Shown here: positions 1 through 9,599 of the stretch, one piece after another
Layout: each line of letters opens with the position of its first letter
How positions within the stretch are numbered: the first letter of the stretch is position 1
Assembly (NCBI RefSeq): GCF_004355005.1
Contig: NZ_SMSJ01000053.1
Span: 1-38,905, forward strand
From: Dankookia rubra
Lineage (GTDB): Bacteria; Pseudomonadota; Alphaproteobacteria; Acetobacterales; Acetobacteraceae
Direction: 5' to 3'
Length of the DNA: 38,905 bases
Position numbers and translations under genes: made by a program
Notes under the pieces: generated by a model
Database searches by the model: none
What the model was told of the DNA's origin: nothing
What the model saw: the letters and a program-made list of their open reading frames with translations, nothing else

Positions 1-111
1 AGGCCTTCCGTCAGCCGTCGTGACGAAAGGCTCGGCAGCGCTCCTATTTCACGCCGCCGCGGCCAGATTACCCAGCCGCTCCCTGAGGGATTTTCTCTCC
101 GACGCTCTCAC
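1..111. repeat. Left copy of 111-bp terminal inverted repeat
   Basis: Bases 1-111 are the exact reverse complement of 38795-38905; identity stops at base 112. The right copy is the 5' part of the Toprim primase gene, so this copy is a detached duplicate of that gene start. After base 111 the sequence changes abruptly to the SLATT gene fragment. Such a repeat at both extreme ends can come from contig ends meeting at a repeat shared by two genomic places, or from a real inverted duplication. Sequence identity is certain; the cause is not. Confidence 0.95.
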
Positions 112-486
112 GAGCAAAAGGCCGCCCTTTATGGGCGTGTGGGCCAGGCGCTCAACGCCGCTGCTTCGGTTCTGGGCGCGGTGGGCGCGATCTGGGGGGC
201 TGGCTATGTCGAGGCCTGGGTGGCGGTCATTGGCACCATGGCCGCTGCTGTCGGCACCTATGCCCTGAGCCAGCGCTTTCAGCGCTTGGCCGCCACCTAC
301 CGGGTCACGGCCGACCGCCTCGCAGTACGGCTTGCCCTATGGGAGGTGACCACGCTGGTGCAGCCCGACTCCGCCGCGGACCGCGCCCTCGTGCTCGATG
401 TGGAGGATATCATGGCGGCCGAGAACGAGGCTTGGCTCGCCGACCTCTCGAAAGACCCAGCCACCTCCCCTCAGGTCGGAAGGTGA
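112..486 (+). pseudogene. SLATT-type 2TM membrane protein, 5' truncated
   Basis: The reading frame is open to the left edge, but SLATT-like sequence begins only at the repeat junction (base 112), so the N-terminus is missing. What remains shows two hydrophobic helices (about bases 150-215 and 220-265) followed by a helix with the layout of SLATT domains (SMODS and SLOG-associating 2TM effectors): an aromatic/Arg-rich segment after TM2 and the C-terminal pattern E-D-I-M-A-A-E-N-E-A-W. SLATT proteins are thought to act as membrane pore-type effectors in nucleotide-dependent conflict systems. A GTG at 139 could restart translation but would lose most of the pre-TM helix. The stop at 486 lies 7 bp before the next start, suggesting co-transcription. 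The family call is by pattern only. Confidence 0.6.
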
Positions 487-493
487 GGTTGCC

Positions 494-1093
494 TTGCCGG
501 AGCTGCCAGGCGCCGTTCTCGGTTACAGTTCGGTCCTGCTGCTCGGTCCCACCCTGCTTGCGGAGCTACCTGCCATGCTTGATCATCTGCCCGAGCGCGA
601 TGTGCACGCCTTATTCGCCGCGGCCGAGGCTGCTGGCCGGGTCGGTGTCGCCCAGAAGACCAAGCCGGTCGATGCTCGGCCGGCCCACCCCGGTGAGGTG
701 ATCGTAACCCATATCGCTGGCGAGGGTCAGGAAACCCAAAGCAAGCCGGCAGCTGAGGGCGACTGGGTGGTCCGCAACCGCTGTCCCATCACTGGGAATG
801 AGGAGTACCTCGTTAAAGCCAAGACTTTTGCTGAGCGCTACGAGGGTCCGCTTTCAGCGTCTGATGCCCAGCGCTGGCGCGAGTTCCACCCGCGCGGACC
901 CAAACTGCGCTTCTTTGTCGTGACCAAGGCCGAACGTGCTTTTCGCTTTGCCGCGCCCTGGGGTGAGCAGATGCGCGCCCGCCCGGGTGACGTGATCGTT
1001 CGCAACCCTGGCAAGCCGGACGACACCTATAGGGTCGCGGCCACCGCTTTCGCCTGCACCTACGAGGTCGTGGTACCACCTGGGCAAGGGTAA
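494..1093 (+). CDS. Small secreted protein with two PGDYG-like modules (copy A)
   Basis: I place the start at TTG 494 because a strong AAGGTGAGG ribosome site lies 5 bp upstream and the first residues then form a signal peptide (hydrophobic stretch Y-S-S-V-L-L-L-G-P-T-L-L, ending L-P-A), matching the signal peptide of its paralogue at 31970-32554 (-). The mature part contains two similar modules, each a W/D-V-V-or-I-V start, a short loop, and an F-xx-x-Y-E end; the second carries PGD. This resembles the PGDYG fold family, though I am not sure of that assignment. The two paralogues are about three quarters identical by eye in the mature region. The gene follows the SLATT fragment closely. Function unknown; probably periplasmic. 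Confidence 0.7.
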   Translation: MPELPGAVLGYSSVLLLGPTLLAELPAMLDHLPERDVHALFAAAEAAGRVGVAQKTKPVDARPAHPGEVIVTHIAGEGQETQSKPAAEGDWVVRNRCPITGNEEYLVKAKTFAERYEGPLSASDAQRWREFHPRGPKLRFFVVTKAERAFRFAAPWGEQMRARPGDVIVRNPGKPDDTYRVAATAFACTYEVVVPPGQG

Positions 1094-1501
1094 CGCTGCT
1101 GCTCCGCGGTCTCACCCGAAGTCCAATGGGTCGAGACGCCGTCGCTTGGTGGCGCACTCGCGCCGAGAGTTTGCACGTTCGACCTGGTATTAGGTTAAAT
1201 CAGACTTGCCAGCAAACGCCAGATCGGATCATAAATTCGACAGTTTTGCGGGGGCGGGAGATTTAGAGGCCTTGCGCAAGGCAGACGGTGAATTCCGTCC
1301 GTGCAGCAAACAAGTGGGGCGTGAGCATGGCTTCCAACCTATCTCACTCGGACATTGGTGCTCCAGCGCACCAGACGCATTATCATAAAACCCGCATTTG
1401 GAAACCGAAGTGCCGTCCTCCCGCTAACGAATAAGCCCGTATGTGCACTCAGAGTTGCAGTCTCGAATGGCTATCGAACCTAAGCTTGGAACAATCATAC
1501 C
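1094..1501. other. Intergenic region upstream of TIR-STAND-WD40 gene
   Basis: About 400 bp with no convincing gene. A perfect 14-bp palindrome gccttgcgcaaggc lies at 1269-1282 and could be an operator. AT content rises toward the start codon at 1502. I see no clear sigma-70 promoter, terminator or RNA gene. A 60-codon open frame at 1206-1388 has no ribosome site or recognisable content. Confidence 0.5.
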
Positions 1502-4500
1502 ATGGCCCGCATATTCGTCAGCCATGCTAGCAAAAATAATTCCCAAGCTATAGCTCTAGCGAAATGGCTGTTTGCAAAAGGTTGGAATGATGTTTTCCTC
1601 GACCTCGATCCAAAGGAAGGGTTGATCGTTGGAGAACGCTGGCAGGTTGCGCTTCGCCAAGCGACCGAACGCTGCGAGGTTTTTTTATTTTTGCTGTCGC
1701 CGGAATGGATTGCATCGGATTGGTGCAAATTTGAGTACGTTTTAGCAAAACAACTTAACAAACAGATTGTTTGTGTGGTTGTATCCCGAGACAGCCTGGA
1801 AATGTTACCAACAGAAATCACTGCAGAGTGGCATGTTATCCAACTCGCGTCAGGCGCACAAAATTATTCTATTCCGATTCGACTGCCTAATTCAGAAGAA
1901 ACTATTGATGTATTATTCGATGGGGAAGGACTGAGCCGCCTCGAAATTAGCCTCCAACGGGCGGGATTGACACCGACATTCTTTGAATGGCCACCGGCAA
2001 ACGACCCAAATCGACCGCCGTTCCCAGGACTGCGACCATTATTGTCCGAGGATGCCGGTATTTTTTTCGGACGAGACAGCTCGATTATCGCCGGCTTAGA
2101 TATTATACGCGGATTGCGGGCAGTCGGAGGTGTTCGAATTCTTGTCATTCTCGGGGCCTCCGGGTCCGGCAAATCTTCCTTTTTACGTGCAGGCCTCATT
2201 CCCCGCTTAGCGCGAAACGAAAGTGAGTATATAGTGTTACCCGTTGTGCGCCCGGCGCGTAACGTTTTGTACGGCGAGACCGGACTTGCCTCGGCATTTG
2301 CGACCGCGATGGGAAAGGCAGGTCTAGCTATCAGTAGGATTGAAGCGCGTGCAGCGTTAAAGGGCGGCGCTGAAGGTACACTCCCCCTTATTTCGACACT
2401 GACAGAGCGTCACCGGTTTCGCCTCGGAGATACCGCGCCAAACGCGCCTTCATTAACGATTATCGTTGATCAAGGAGAGGAGCTCTTCACGGCCGAAGCA
2501 GCAAGTGAAGCGAGTGAATTTTTACACCTACTTGATGCCTTAAATGGTCTAAAGTCAGAATCCATTGTGGTGATCATCGCAATGCGATCTGACAGCTACG
2601 ATCAATTTCAGTCGTGCCGCGAGATCGAGGCAGTTCCTCAGAGCATGTTGAATCTGCCACCAATGCCGGGCGGTGCGTACGTCGAGATCATAAGACGCCC
2701 GATTGAGCGAGCTGCTGCGGCCGGTAGAAAAATTGGAATTGAAAACAGCCTGGTAGAAGCATTATTAGTAGATGTTGAAAAAGGAGGCTCAAAGGACTCA
2801 CTTCCACTTTTAGCCTTCACATTGGAACGGCTGTACAGGGAGGGCGGCGGCGACGGCGACCTTACACTCGACGATTATCGCGCTCTGGGCGGCATCAAAG
2901 GATCAATTGAGGCCGCGGTAGACGCCGCCTTACAACGGCTCCTAGAAAGGGGGGCAGTGCCCCAAGACCGTACTGCCCAGTTGGCACTTTTGAAACGCGC
3001 TCTGATTCCGTGGCTCGCCGGCATAGATCCAGAGACTGGATCTCCGCGAAGACGCATAGCGCGTATGACTGAGATCCCGAGCGAGGCGCAATCGATCGTT
3101 ACACAATTGATTGAAGATCGGCTTTTGTCTAAGGATGTTGATCTCAGGACGCATGAAGTAACTGTTGAGCCTACTCATGAGGCACTGCTACGTCAGTGGG
3201 GCACCTTAGGTGAATGGCTCAAACAAGACCTGCCCGCACTGACTGCGATCGAGGGTATACAGCGAGCTGCACGAGATTGGCTGGCAAATGCCCGCGATAG
3301 CGAGTGGCTTACCCATCGTGGAGCGCGCCTTGCATTCGCGCAGATGATCATTCAGCGCGATGATTTACGGGGATTGTTGACACCGGGAGACCAAGAATAT
3401 CTGGCGCATGCGCAGGCGAAAGAGGACGAAGCGCAGAACCAAAAGGTACGCACGCTTCGGCGTCAGCGGACAATCTACGCAACGACCGCAGCAGCGCTCT
3501 CTATGCTTTGCTTCGGACTGTGGTACCTCTGGAATGAGGCCCAAAACCGAAGCCGCGATCTAGCTGCTTCGCTCTCGGTGACTTACGCTCAGCAAGCTTT
3601 CGCCGTAGGCGATATGCAGAAGGCATCCATTCACGCTGTCCAAGCAGTTGAGTTCAAAAGCACGGAACAAACGCGTTCATCTCTCTTCACTGCAGCAAGT
3701 GCGTTATCGCCTTATCTCGCATCAGTCCATAAAATACCCGATGCGAGACCGGATCGTCTAATATGGCAAGACACGCAGTCGCTATTAGTGCTAACTATTG
3801 ATGGGCTGGTCCGCCGTTTGAAGTTTCCGAGTTCGAGCGAAGCGCACACCAAAGATGAACAAATCGCATTCAGCATCGCCGATAAAGCAAATGAGGGGCG
3901 TTTGGTTCCAAGAGGCTTCGCAGCGCTTAATGACGGTCGTATTCTTATGGTTTTATCGAATGGCACGCTTTTCTCTACCATTCACGGACGGCCGTTCGCA
4001 CTGGCACGCAGACCAGACGCGGCAATTACTGTCGGTGCGGGCATGCATACAATCAGCGCATCTGCGAATGGGGCCCGTCTCGCACTAGTAACTGACGATG
4101 GGGTTCTACTTTTGCGCTGTGAACCGGAGAATCTAAATTTTTCGTGCTCCGAGGAAGTATTGATGCTTCCAGGAGCGTCAGCAACTTCATTAAGCTCCAA
4201 TGGCGACCGCCTAGTGGTCGGCTTTCAGGATGGATCAATAAAGCTATTTGAGATCGGCACTTCGACACGGCAATCCGAAGAAACAAAAGTTGGAGGGAAA
4301 ATAATTTCCCTCGACTGGTCGATTCAGCAGGATTGCATCGCCGCTGGCACGTCATCCGGCGAAGTTTTAGTTTTGAAACTCAATGAGGATCTTTCAATTC
4401 GAAGCCGCGCAAGTAGAACAGTAGCGGATCCAATAGCTGATCTTCAGTGGGCACCTGACGGACAGGAGTTTGCGTTCTCGTGCGGAAATGCCCTTTGCAT

Positions 4501-5647
4501 ATCTCGCGTCGTCTCTGATCAGAATGAATCTTACCGCCTGTCGCGAGCACAAGTGCTGACGGGGCACATGAATGAAATTATCTCTGTGAGCTGGTCGAAT
4601 AACGGCGAGTCCTTGGCGACAGGATCTTTAGACGGAACCGTTCGAATTTGGTCCCGATCTGCTGACACAGTTGTCCGCCATACTTTGTGGACGGAGACCG
4701 AAACACCCCTAATCGCCGCCGCGTTTGATATAAAGTCTGGAGCGTTGGCAGCTGGGGGCGCCGATGGATATCTGTATGTCTGGAACTCATTGGGTCAGCT
4801 GATGACCCGCAACAAAATCGCTTTATCGATCGCAGCTTTAGCTTGGAGTTCTGACGGGCGTTTAGCTGTCGCTAACGGCGATAGCGGATATTCCGTTTTC
4901 ATAACCAATATGCTACAGGCCAAAGCTGGGGCCCTGAGCAACCTCTCCTATTCAAAAGTGATATGGATTGACGAGGCACGATTAGCGGCCATTTCTAAGA
5001 ATCCGGCGGCCGCGTTTATCATAGAAAGTTCGGGTGGACAGTCTACCCCACTCGAAGTTCGTCGACCGAACCGGACTCCATGGGGCATAACTCTACATCC
5101 AAGCTTACCTAAGCTGTTCGTAAGTTTTTCGGACGGCGCGATCCTATCTTGGAATTCTAAGACGGTAGCCTACGAAACGGAAGTAGTGCCTGAACAGGTG
5201 TCGGACGGGAGCCTTCAAGGGCGTTTCCGCGGTGCTCGAAGCGTCGAGGTATCTCCCGATGGGGCTTACCTTGCTGCTACGCGGTACGATGGAAAAATAA
5301 TTTTGCATTCGATCGTTCCCGGCCGGCATGATATCTACCTACAGGTTGGCAGGTCACATACTAATGTTGTCGCTTTCTCTCCTAACGGTCAGTGGTTGGC
5401 AGCCCTCGACGAGGCAGGCACAATATACGTTTGGAAATTGACCTTAGATGGAGCCTCGCTTCATTTTTCAGGACCCGGAGTGCCGCAACATTTCAGCAGG
5501 TCATCCCAGCGAAAACCGACGGCGCTAATCTGGATCAGCAACACACGGTTAGCACTGCCGACGAGCGATGGGACTGTGGAAATCCAATCAATTGAGAACG
5601 AGTTATGGCTCGACCGCGTCAGGCACTTGTTTGCTTTTCCCCAATGA
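1502..5647 (+). CDS. TIR - nSTAND NTPase - TM - WD40 repeat protein
   Basis: A 1381-residue signalling NTPase. Residues 1-135 are a TIR domain (starts ARIFVSHAS; probable NAD-cleaving Glu78 in SDWCKFE). An nSTAND1-type module begins at about 172 (PFPGLRPLLSEDAGIFFGRD), with Walker A GASGSGKSS near 217-225 and Walker B LTIIVDQGEELFT near 317-330, followed by winged-helix/helical parts. A single membrane segment lies at about 657-677, preceded by Arg/Lys (RRQR), so by positive-inside logic the C-terminus would be outside. Residues 720-1380 contain many WD40-type blades. STAND proteins use a repeat domain to sense a ligand, then oligomerise and activate the effector. ATG start; weak ribosome site. 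GC is clearly lower than flanking genes, a sign of transfer. Likely linked to the MORN gene 76 bp downstream. Confidence 0.92.
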   Translation: MARIFVSHASKNNSQAIALAKWLFAKGWNDVFLDLDPKEGLIVGERWQVALRQATERCEVFLFLLSPEWIASDWCKFEYVLAKQLNKQIVCVVVSRDSLEMLPTEITAEWHVIQLASGAQNYSIPIRLPNSEETIDVLFDGEGLSRLEISLQRAGLTPTFFEWPPANDPNRPPFPGLRPLLSEDAGIFFGRDSSIIAGLDIIRGLRAVGGVRILVILGASGSGKSSFLRAGLIPRLARNESEYIVLPVVRPARNVLYGETGLASAFATAMGKAGLAISRIEARAALKGGAEGTLPLISTLTERHRFRLGDTAPNAPSLTIIVDQGEELFTAEAASEASEFLHLLDALNGLKSESIVVIIAMRSDSYDQFQSCREIEAVPQSMLNLPPMPGGAYVEIIRRPIERAAAAGRKIGIENSLVEALLVDVEKGGSKDSLPLLAFTLERLYREGGGDGDLTLDDYRALGGIKGSIEAAVDAALQRLLERGAVPQDRTAQLALLKRALIPWLAGIDPETGSPRRRIARMTEIPSEAQSIVTQLIEDRLLSKDVDLRTHEVTVEPTHEALLRQWGTLGEWLKQDLPALTAIEGIQRAARDWLANARDSEWLTHRGARLAFAQMIIQRDDLRGLLTPGDQEYLAHAQAKEDEAQNQKVRTLRRQRTIYATTAAALSMLCFGLWYLWNEAQNRSRDLAASLSVTYAQQAFAVGDMQKASIHAVQAVEFKSTEQTRSSLFTAASALSPYLASVHKIPDARPDRLIWQDTQSLLVLTIDGLVRRLKFPSSSEAHTKDEQIAFSIADKANEGRLVPRGFAALNDGRILMVLSNGTLFSTIHGRPFALARRPDAAITVGAGMHTISASANGARLALVTDDGVLLLRCEPENLNFSCSEEVLMLPGASATSLSSNGDRLVVGFQDGSIKLFEIGTSTRQSEETKVGGKIISLDWSIQQDCIAAGTSSGEVLVLKLNEDLSIRSRASRTVADPIADLQWAPDGQEFAFSCGNALCISRVVSDQNESYRLSRAQVLTGHMNEIISVSWSNNGESLATGSLDGTVRIWSRSADTVVRHTLWTETETPLIAAAFDIKSGALAAGGADGYLYVWNSLGQLMTRNKIALSIAALAWSSDGRLAVANGDSGYSVFITNMLQAKAGALSNLSYSKVIWIDEARLAAISKNPAAAFIIESSGGQSTPLEVRRPNRTPWGITLHPSLPKLFVSFSDGAILSWNSKTVAYETEVVPEQVSDGSLQGRFRGARSVEVSPDGAYLAATRYDGKIILHSIVPGRHDIYLQVGRSHTNVVAFSPNGQWLAALDEAGTIYVWKLTLDGASLHFSGPGVPQHFSRSSQRKPTALIWISNTRLALPTSDGTVEIQSIENELWLDRVRHLFAFPQ

Positions 5648-5723
5648 AATTTAGAAGTTTTCTAAACAAGGTAGAATCAGCTCTGATATAACCGATATAG
5701 TGAACCGGAACGGGAGGCAAAAA

Positions 5724-7529
5724 ATGGTCCGTACCTTGCGGCGTGCTTTAGCTTACGGCATTTTAGGCCTGCTAGTCGCCACATTCCCCTCAATTGCAGT
5801 CGAGCGCCTTGAGCGCGATACCGATGCAACTGCTGCTTTTATGTTGCCGCAAACTGGATACTGGCGTACTCGTGTGCAACTTATGTGGAATCCGATCGAG
5901 AGCAAGGCTGTGCGTCGGAGGTATCACCTTTGGGATTTTTTGGGCATTCCGGCGACCGATGTCCGGTGGATTCCGGCTGATCTAGTACGTGATCAGGCCG
6001 GTAATATTTCTGGATATGGACGGTTGCTATGGCTGCAGCTGGACTCGCCCCCTCACCTTGCTCAAGACGTTATTGCTGAGTATGTCGGTGAGATGCTCGA
6101 TGGCATGCCTCACGGACAAGGTCGATTTAAGCATAGGTCCGGTTTTGAATATAAAGGCACGTGGTTGGCTGGACTTTTCGACGGGAGCGGGCAGTTGCGC
6201 TTCTCTGATGGTGGTCAGTATTCAGGAGAGTTCGCCCGTGGAGCCCGTCAAGGCAAAGGGGTTTATATTGACGCAGCAGGAGCGGTTTATGATGGTGAGT
6301 ACGACAGTGATAGGCCAAACGGATCGGGAGCATATCTTCCTGTTGGCGGTGTTGCCTTTCGGGCCCTTTGGAAAGCAGGAAGCGAGGTGCCCGGGAGTCG
6401 TTCCGATTTGAGTGCAGATGATCAGCATTTTTCGGGCATTTTGTCGGTACAGCAGCAGACTGACACCGGTCTCCGGCTTAGTGTGCTAGTTGATCCTCAA
6501 TCTACCCTCGAAAGCATTGCTTTACCGTATACGTCAGAAAGCACTCCGAATTTCCTCAAAATCTACCCTGATGACCCTAGATTGATTGACGTATGGCGCG
6601 GAAGCACGGAAATCCAGCTCACAGATGAAGAAAAATCCAGCACTGCCGCAAACCCCAGCTTCCTTGGTGCTGATGTAACGCGCTTTCAGACGGTTCCAAT
6701 TATTTTTGAATTTGAGAATAGTACATCTCAGATGGTAGGTATCGAGGGAGCCTACTTGGACATTATTAATAGTGAACTGGACGGCGAACCAGCCGTGCAA
6801 ATGATCGATCAATGGGAAGAGGCTGGTTTTCGCCCGCGAGTTGTGGTGTCGAACTTCGGCTGGACGGAAGCTAAAAACGCGCGGTTGATCTCGGCTTTCA
6901 CCCAGCGAAAGGCCGGAGCGCCGACGCGCGACTTTGTCAAGAATATTGGAGGAATTCGACCTGCTACAGCAAACGCGCGGACGCGCGAGATCGACTTCTC
7001 CAGCGAACTCGCCGCAGCCGGAGTTAATATCAAAGCGTTATCAGAAGCGCCGATTTTTTGCGGGTCGCGCAATGGTGCGGTCTGCCTCCGTTTGGCGAGG
7101 GCGTCTGGTATATTCGGTTCTCTGGCAGACATGGTGAGTCTCAGCGACCCCACTTTCACCGTCGCTGTGCGAGGAACCCTCGAATATGAATGGTTTGACC
7201 CCGTAAAGAAAACCGACATTAGGAAAAAATCGCCGTTCCAAGTGGTGCTGCCTATCGGACAGCTTTTTACTAACGCGGAGAAGGGCGAAGGTGGTAATCC
7301 ATTTATTGTCAGGCCTAAGCCTTACCAGCTTTCAATTGATCGGAAGGCTTATCGTATTTCTTTACCTGTAGTTGATGATGTACCTCCCGGAGTAGTTGGA
7401 AGGTGGAGGTTTTTTTTGACTGCGCAGAAGAGTTCAAATCATGCGTTTCGTCTGGTACTTCAGCTTGCTGGTGGACGTGAGGTTCGGTCACGCGAGATTC
7501 GGCTCCTGATCTTCATGCCGGCCGGCTAA
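5724..7529 (+). CDS. Secreted MORN-repeat protein
   Basis: I choose ATG 5724 over GTG 5700 because GGGAGG lies 6 bp upstream and the protein then opens with a clean signal peptide (basic MVRTLRR, hydrophobic core AYGILGLLVATF, cleavage near SIA). Four to five MORN-type repeats follow at about residues 125-225 (Y-x-G-E/T-W/F ... G-x-G pattern). The C-terminal about 370 residues have no recognised domain; they look beta-rich and may be one or two Ig-like or lipid-facing domains. MORN repeats are often membrane- or lipid-associated and structural. The gene follows TIR-STAND-WD40 after 76 bp on the same strand with similar low GC, so it may be co-expressed with it and, being exported, meet the predicted external WD40 domain. 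That link is inference. Confidence 0.85.
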   Translation: MVRTLRRALAYGILGLLVATFPSIAVERLERDTDATAAFMLPQTGYWRTRVQLMWNPIESKAVRRRYHLWDFLGIPATDVRWIPADLVRDQAGNISGYGRLLWLQLDSPPHLAQDVIAEYVGEMLDGMPHGQGRFKHRSGFEYKGTWLAGLFDGSGQLRFSDGGQYSGEFARGARQGKGVYIDAAGAVYDGEYDSDRPNGSGAYLPVGGVAFRALWKAGSEVPGSRSDLSADDQHFSGILSVQQQTDTGLRLSVLVDPQSTLESIALPYTSESTPNFLKIYPDDPRLIDVWRGSTEIQLTDEEKSSTAANPSFLGADVTRFQTVPIIFEFENSTSQMVGIEGAYLDIINSELDGEPAVQMIDQWEEAGFRPRVVVSNFGWTEAKNARLISAFTQRKAGAPTRDFVKNIGGIRPATANARTREIDFSSELAAAGVNIKALSEAPIFCGSRNGAVCLRLARASGIFGSLADMVSLSDPTFTVAVRGTLEYEWFDPVKKTDIRKKSPFQVVLPIGQLFTNAEKGEGGNPFIVRPKPYQLSIDRKAYRISLPVVDDVPPGVVGRWRFFLTAQKSSNHAFRLVLQLAGGREVRSREIRLLIFMPAG

Positions 7530-7637
7530 CAGCCCATTGGAAAATCGCTTTCACCCGAAGTGGACTGGCTCAAGGGGCGGTCTTGCGCGGTCCGGCTTGT
7601 GGCGCTGCAGGTCGAGCCGGAGTAGCAGGACGCGTCC

Positions 7638-7849
7638 TCACCTACCTCTCGGATGCCCAGTGTGTCCTCCAATCTGAACCGGAGGCCCGTTGAGAAAGCC
7701 GTCGATCATCTGGGCCGGTGTGGCGTGATGCTGACGGCGAAAGCCGGGGTCTGATCGCCAGCGATGACGATCAGACCGCCATTCGGCGTGGCGATCGCAG
7801 CAATCGAGGCCGAATTGTCAATGCTGAGGTTGATTTGCCTTTGCCGCAT
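7638..7849 (-). pseudogene. Frameshifted small ORF remnant, unknown family
   Basis: On the minus strand, ATG 7849 opens a frame containing INLSIDNSASIAAIATPNGG and continuing to AGDQTPAFAVSITP before a stop at 7706. A one-base shift continues the protein-like sequence as QMIDGFLNGPPVQIGGHTGH to a stop at 7638. The two halves together look like a roughly 70-residue protein broken by a frameshift. I do not recognise the family. The remainder of the 7530-7929 interval shows no gene and is probably IS debris. Confidence 0.35.
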
Positions 7850-7929
7850 TTCCCGTGTTGCGGATCGTCGTTTCGGGGCGGATTAAGCACATGGAAGGGG
7901 GTACCCTCCACTCCCCTGAAGTCTGACTG

Positions 7930-8748
7930 TTGTCAAAACGTCTTCTTCCTCTCGTCCCAGCAGGGCTGGTGGTCCAGCAAATCCTGCCTTCCCCCAAACT
8001 TCTCACCATCGTCGTCGCTCCGCGTGAGTGCTTGGCTGCCTGCCCGGCCTGCGGCAAGCCATCCTGGCGGGTCCGCAGTCGGTACGACCGCATCCTCAAT
8101 GACCTGCCCTGGCAGGGGCAGCCGGTCAGGTTGCGCGTGCAGGCCCGGCGCTTCCGCTGCCTGGAGCTGGGGTGCCCGCGCTTGACCTTCGCCGGGCGGC
8201 TGCCTGACACCGCGCCTCCTGCCGCTCGTCGGACAGGGCGGCTGGACAACCTCCAACGGAATCTGGGCCTTTCCACCGGCGGCGAGGTCGTCTCGCGGCT
8301 GGCAGCGCGCCTGGCCATGCCGGTTAGCGCCGACACCCTGCTGCGGATGGCGCGCCGCACTGGCAGTATTCCGAAGGCGAGGCCGCCGATGCGGGTGCTG
8401 GCGGTCGACGAATGGGCCTGGCGCCGCGGCCATCGGTACGGAACGGTGCTGGTCTATCTCGAGCGCAACCGGGTAGTCGACCTACTGCCCGACCGCAGCG
8501 CCGATAAGCTTGGCTGCGTGGCTGAAGGCCAACCCCGGCGTGGCGGTGGTCGCCCGCGACCGGACCGGCGTCTATGCCGATGGTGTCCGGCAAGGTGCAC
8601 CCGATGCCGTAGAGGTCACCGACCGCTAGCACCTGCTGCGCAATCTCGGCGACGCCGTGCATGCCGCAGTCGACCGCCATCATGCGGAGGCGCGCCGGGT
8701 TGCCCGGGAGATGATGCAGCAGTCTGATACCGCTGCCCTGAAGGAATG
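7930..8748 (+). pseudogene. ISL3-family transposase remnant
   Basis: The TTG-started frame gives the ISL3 N-terminal zinc-binding layout (CPACGKPSWR ... RCLELGCP) followed by the helix-turn-helix region and the first catalytic Asp context (VLAVDEWAWRRG). Near 8505 the frame is lost; the family sequence ([24 protein letters not shown]) resumes in another frame and hits an in-frame TAG where DRWHLL is expected, then continues to TGA at 8748. The C-terminal half of the usual transposase (about 400-550 residues) is absent. It abuts the IS630 fragment, which probably truncated it. Not functional. Confidence 0.85.
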
Positions 8749-8812
8749 ACTCAAAATTGATGCCGTTGCGTTGGCGTGTGATTCGCTGGCCCTGCAAAGG
8801 CGGGAGGCGGTC

Positions 8813-9191
8813 ATGGTGGCGGTGGCGTTGACCTGGGTTGAGTATACCGCGGTGGACCTACGTTGGTTGGCGGCGGCCTGCCGGAATGCGGCGGCGGCGC
8901 GGCGCATGCTGGCCTTGGCGCTGGTCCTGGAAGGATCGCCGCGGGCGGTGGCGGCCGAGACCTGCGGGATGGATCGGCAGACGCTGCGCGACTGGGTCCA
9001 TCGCTACAACGCGGAGGGCCTGGCCGGGATGTCGAACCGCCATAAAGGCCTCGGCCGCAAGCCGTTGCTGACGCCGGAGCAAACGGCGGTGGTGGCCGAG
9101 TTGGAGCGCACCGCCCCCGACCTTGCGACGCATGGCGTGGTGCGCTGGCGGCGGGCCGATCTGGCCGCCGTGATCGAGCGGCGATTTAGTC
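8813..9191 (+). pseudogene. IS630-family transposase, N-terminal fragment
   Basis: ATG 8813 is preceded by GGGAGG. The product matches the N-terminal winged-helix part of IS630 orfA-type transposases: ARRMLALALVLEGSPRAVAA, then DRQTLRDWVHRYNAEGLAG, then a PLLTPEQ linker. The homology stops near 9191 and the sequence switches to an IS5-type C-terminal remnant, so the DDE catalytic domain is missing. A deletion or IS-IS recombination joined the two fragments. Confidence 0.8.
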
Positions 9192-9195
9192 TACA

Positions 9196-9594
9196 GCGAT
9201 GTCGCCGCGCACCATCCCCGAGGCGGCGGTCATTGTGCCGTCGCGTTCCACAGCCGCGCCAAGCGAACCGGCAGAGAGCGCGCCAACATAGCGGGACCGC
9301 CATCTGCAATGCATCGCCGAGCACGGACGAGCGGCCTGGCAGAAGGCGTCCGACCACACCACCCACGCCCGCGTTGATGCCACCATTGGCAGGTTCACAC
9401 AGGTGATCGGCGACGGATTGCGCTGCCGCACGGCCCAGCGCCGGGCGACCGAGGTGGACGTTGCCGTCCGTGCTCTGAACCGCATGTTGGAGCCGGGACG
9501 CCCGATCTCAGTTCGCACTGCCCAAATTCAGATGAAACTGAGCTTACCACGTTCGTCTTGTCGATCCCTGCAACACAGCGATACCGGCATTTAA
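9196..9594 (+). pseudogene. IS5-family transposase, C-terminal remnant
   Basis: One frame reads RDRHLQCIAEHGRAAWQKAS, then ATIGRFTQVIGDGLRCRT and VALNRMLEPGRP-type sequence, typical of the DDE Glu region and C-terminus of a group of IS5 transposases. A TAG replaces a Gln codon just before RDRHLQ, and there is no N-terminal half. The frame ends at 9594, six bases before the stop codon of the convergent CapA-like gene. Confidence 0.75.
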
Positions 9595-9599
9595 TCGAA

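Noticed and set aside
20-268. Plus-strand 82-codon frame starting like the Toprim primase
   Set aside because: Only the first 30 residues are primase, copied by the terminal inverted repeat; the rest is an out-of-frame reading of the SLATT fragment.
1206-1388. 60-codon plus-strand frame in the first intergenic gap
   Set aside because: No ribosome site, no hydrophobic or domain pattern, and composition like non-coding DNA.
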